In this document: positions 61,895 through 64,000 of the stretch, piece by piece
Layout: every line of letters starts with the position of its first letter
Position numbering within the stretch: the stretch's first letter is position 1
Assembly: GCA_937858705.1 (NCBI GenBank)
Contig: CALLZM010000006.1
Coordinates: 186,001 to 250,000 of the forward strand
Length of the DNA stretch: 64,000 nt
DNA from: an uncultured Candidatus Saccharibacteria bacterium
Lineage (GTDB): Bacteria > Patescibacteriota > Saccharimonadia > Saccharimonadales > Saccharimonadaceae
Reading direction: 5' to 3'
Translations under genes and position numbers: made by a program
The notes under the pieces: model-generated
Database searches by the model: none
Seen by the model: only the letters and a program-made list of their open reading frames with translations
Told to the model about the DNA's origin: nothing

Positions 61895-61970
61895 GATTTA
61901 TTGTTTTTGCTTACCTATACTAAGTATATTGCTTCTAGAAAGCACACAAACATTTTAAGAGGGGGTTATA

Positions 61971-64000
61971 ATGGCAGAAACAGCCGCTAAAGAGCGGACA
62001 GCTAAGTCATCGACAGACGACAGAACAGTCCAAATCTATAACAAATATATACCATTCACCAAGAAGCGAGACGACCGTAAGGTGCCGTTTGAGTTTAATA
62101 AAATTGTCCGTGCTATTTCTAAAGCCATGAAAGAAACTAGCGAAGGCAGTGAGGCCGAAGCAGCTATCGTGGCGCACCGCGTGGCGAGTGAGCTGATGTT
62201 GACCGCAAAGAAATATAAGACATTTGTACCAACCGTCGAAGCAGTCCAAGACGAAGTAGAGCGCCAGCTGATGCTCGCAGAATACACCGCTACCGCCAAA
62301 GCCTACATCATTTACCGCGAAGAGCATGCCAAAAAGCGCGAGCAAGAAGCGCTGGTGTCACCAGAAGTGAAAGAGGCAATTGCTTCGAGTAGCAAGTATT
62401 TCAAGTCTTCGTATCAAGAGTTCATTTTCTACCAGTTTTATGCAAGGTGGCGTGATGATCTTGGCCGCCGTGAAACTTGGGAAGAGGCCATCGATCGTTT
62501 TATGGAATACATGAAATTCAAGCTTGGCGATAAGCTAAAAGCCAGCGAATACAAAGAGGTTCGCGAAGGTATATTGAAGCAAGAAGTTTGTCCTTCGATG
62601 CGACTACTGTGGTCAGCTGGCGAAGCGTGCGATGCAACCAATGTTACTGCCTACAACTGTGCCTACATTGCGCCAAAAACCTGGCAAGATCTCTCGGAAA
62701 TTATGTATGTTTCGATGTGTGGCGCAGGATGCGGTTTCTCAGTTGAGTCAGAAAATGTCGAGCTCTTTCCGCAAATTCAAAAGCAATCTGGCAATAAGGT
62801 AGATCCTATCGTTGTCGAAGATAGCAAAGAAGGCTGGTGCCGCGCGTATGTTGAGGCATGCCAAGTCTGGGCAAGCGGTGACGATGTAGATATCGACTAT
62901 TCTCAGCTGCGACCAGCTGGTGCACGACTGTTTACTATGGGTGGTCGTTCATCTGGTCCAGCACCACTTCGTGAACTGATGGACTTTACTCGCAAGAAAA
63001 TGCTGGCTCGCCAAGGTCGTCGCCTGTCGACACTCGATCTCCACGATATTATCTGCCAAATTGGACTGATTGTGGTAGCAGGTGGTGTTCGTCGCTCGGC
63101 TCTCATTTCTCTCTCTGCTCTCGATGATGTCGCCTTGCGTGACTCAAAAAAGGGTGCCTTTTGGCAAACTGAAGGTCAACGAAGTATGGCAAATAACTCA
63201 GCAGTCTATGAGGTAAAGCCAAGTGCTGGTGAGTTCTTGCAAGAGTGGACGGCCCTGGTGACATCTGGCTCTGGTGAACGAGGTATTTACAACCGCGGCG
63301 GTCTTGAACAGCAAGTGCCAGCTCGTCGTTGGGAGCAAATTAAAGATCAATCACAGGTGGGCGTCAACCCATGTGGCGAGATCTACCTCCGCAGCAAGCA
63401 ATTTTGCAACCTTACTTCTATCGTAGTGCGACCAGAAGATAGCATGGATGACCTCAAGCGCAAAATGCGTCTGGCGACTATCCTTGGTACCTATCAAGCT
63501 ACCTTGACGCACTTTGGCTACCTTGACAAAGCATGGCAAGATAACTGTGAGGCTGAGCAGCTTCTTGGTGTCTCGATCACTGGGTATTACGACAACGACC
63601 TTGTACGCACCGACTCTACTCTGAAGGCGCTTCGCAAAGAGGCGATCGATGTCAACAAAGAATACGCCAAGCGATTCGATGCTAACCCATCGACTGCCAT
63701 CACTTGTGTGAAGCCGCACGGCAACTCTGGCCAGCTTCTCGGCGTTGGCTCAGGCATGCATCCATGGTTTGCCAAGCACTATATTCGTCGCGTCCGTATC
63801 AGCGTTAACGACCCATTGCTCAAGCTGGCTCGCGACCAAGGTGTGCCTATCTTCCCAGAAGTTGGCTATTCGACTGCCACCGCCACCACTATGGTGATGG
63901 AATTCCCAGTCAAAGCTCCAGAGGGCGCAGTCGTCTCGAAAGATGTTTCAGCGCTCGAAATGCTCAAAGAATGGAAGCGACTCAAAGAAAACTTTACCGA
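61971..64000 (+). CDS. nrdJ: Adenosylcobalamin-dependent ribonucleoside-triphosphate reductase, class II (3' end outside window)
   Basis: First 676 codons. Reduces NTPs (or NDPs) to deoxy forms with a radical generated from adenosylcobalamin. Residues about 30-120 are an ATP-cone (KVPFEFNKIVRAISKAM, then PTVEAVQDEVE and AKAYIIYRE), an allosteric dATP/ATP site. The catalytic barrel follows: Asn466, Cys468 and Glu470 in NPCGEI, and Cys479 eleven residues later, the same spacing as Asn406/Cys408/Glu410 and Cys419 of Lactobacillus leichmannii RTPR; the partner half-cystine is in TAYNCAYIAP. The start has GAGGGGG about 7-8 bases upstream. Upstream NrdR and Crp-type sites indicate dual control. The C-terminal shuttle Cys pair would lie beyond the window. 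Confidence 0.95.
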   Translation, partial: MAETAAKERTAKSSTDDRTVQIYNKYIPFTKKRDDRKVPFEFNKIVRAISKAMKETSEGSEAEAAIVAHRVASELMLTAKKYKTFVPTVEAVQDEVERQLMLAEYTATAKAYIIYREEHAKKREQEALVSPEVKEAIASSSKYFKSSYQEFIFYQFYARWRDDLGRRETWEEAIDRFMEYMKFKLGDKLKASEYKEVREGILKQEVCPSMRLLWSAGEACDATNVTAYNCAYIAPKTWQDLSEIMYVSMCGAGCGFSVESENVELFPQIQKQSGNKVDPIVVEDSKEGWCRAYVEACQVWASGDDVDIDYSQLRPAGARLFTMGGRSSGPAPLRELMDFTRKKMLARQGRRLSTLDLHDIICQIGLIVVAGGVRRSALISLSALDDVALRDSKKGAFWQTEGQRSMANNSAVYEVKPSAGEFLQEWTALVTSGSGERGIYNRGGLEQQVPARRWEQIKDQSQVGVNPCGEIYLRSKQFCNLTSIVVRPEDSMDDLKRKMRLATILGTYQATLTHFGYLDKAWQDNCEAEQLLGVSITGYYDNDLVRTDSTLKALRKEAIDVNKEYAKRFDANPSTAITCVKPHGNSGQLLGVGSGMHPWFAKHYIRRVRISVNDPLLKLARDQGVPIFPEVGYSTATATTMVMEFPVKAPEGAVVSKDVSALEMLKEWKRLKENFT

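Noticed and set aside
61775-61970. Cobalamin riboswitch before nrdJ
   Set aside because: No B12-box-like conserved stretch or matching stem structure could be found; the gap is explained by NrdR-type boxes, a Crp-type site and a promoter.
1-64000. CRISPR array, rRNA genes, complete insertion sequences
   Set aside because: No regularly spaced short repeats, no rRNA-like conserved stretches and no transposase with terminal inverted repeats were seen while reading the window.

Overview
The window looks like a chromosomal segment of a Candidatus Saccharibacteria (TM7) or closely related Patescibacteria/CPR genome. This is an inference, not a database match. It rests on several observations: many surface proteins with signal peptides and C-terminal anchors, DUF2304 beside a GT2 glycosyltransferase, a class II (B12-dependent) ribonucleotide reductase with its own cobalamin adenosyltransferase, short intergenic gaps with many ATGA overlaps, and many genes whose -10 box lies only 5-8 bases before the start codon. 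TGA is used as a normal stop codon, so the code appears standard.

Layout. Positions 1-24600 are mainly envelope genes. First comes a GDP-sugar cluster: a GDP-4-keto-6-deoxyhexose epimerase/reductase cut by the window edge, a ColD-type PLP dehydratase with His in place of the catalytic Lys, a Nudix GDP-mannose hydrolase-like protein, and gmd. Together these suggest GDP-colitose. Then follow two GT2 enzymes, DUF2304, a large multi-TM protein, a secreted lysozyme-like protein with four tandem Ig-like repeats and its membrane partner, a broken AlbA_2/HATPase gene, a sugar nucleotidyltransferase, a BRO-N protein, galE, a GT1 mannosyltransferase-like enzyme, an SGNH hydrolase anchored at the surface, a polyprenyl glycosylphosphotransferase, an O-antigen ligase/polymerase-like protein, a LexA-like DNA-binding protein without peptidase domain, and a class A beta-lactamase-like protein. 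A tRNA-Asn with its promoter ends this part.

Positions 25130-40771 form a dense defence/mobile island, all on the + strand: radC, a SNF2-type helicase in operon with a Gabija-like pair (OLD-family ATPase/TOPRIM nuclease and UvrD-like helicase), then Fic, type III Mod, a DinD/BRO-N protein, type III Res and a DUF2779 nuclease-like protein.

Positions 40900-61000 hold accessory and envelope functions: an Rrf2/YhgE operon followed by a 5'-truncated DUF2871 remnant, an alpha/beta hydrolase, a Crp/Fnr-family regulator, a C-type lectin surface protein, an unusual EamA-transporter/sortase fusion, a Nudix hydrolase, an MFS drug-efflux-type transporter, a DsbA-like protein, a FecR-domain protein, an HD-like protein, MscS, and a short Clp-type AAA+ ATPase paired with a large disordered acidic protein.

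The right end (61100-64000) carries a cobalamin adenosyltransferase and the start of the adenosylcobalamin-dependent ribonucleoside-triphosphate reductase. Both have NrdR-box-like palindromes and near-perfect TGTGA-N6-TCACA sites upstream. The same palindrome overlaps the promoter of the Crp-type regulator gene at 46.9 kb, and that regulator has a CRP-like recognition helix. I read this as a dual NrdR plus Crp-type control of B12-dependent deoxynucleotide synthesis. No rRNA, CRISPR array or complete insertion sequence was seen.
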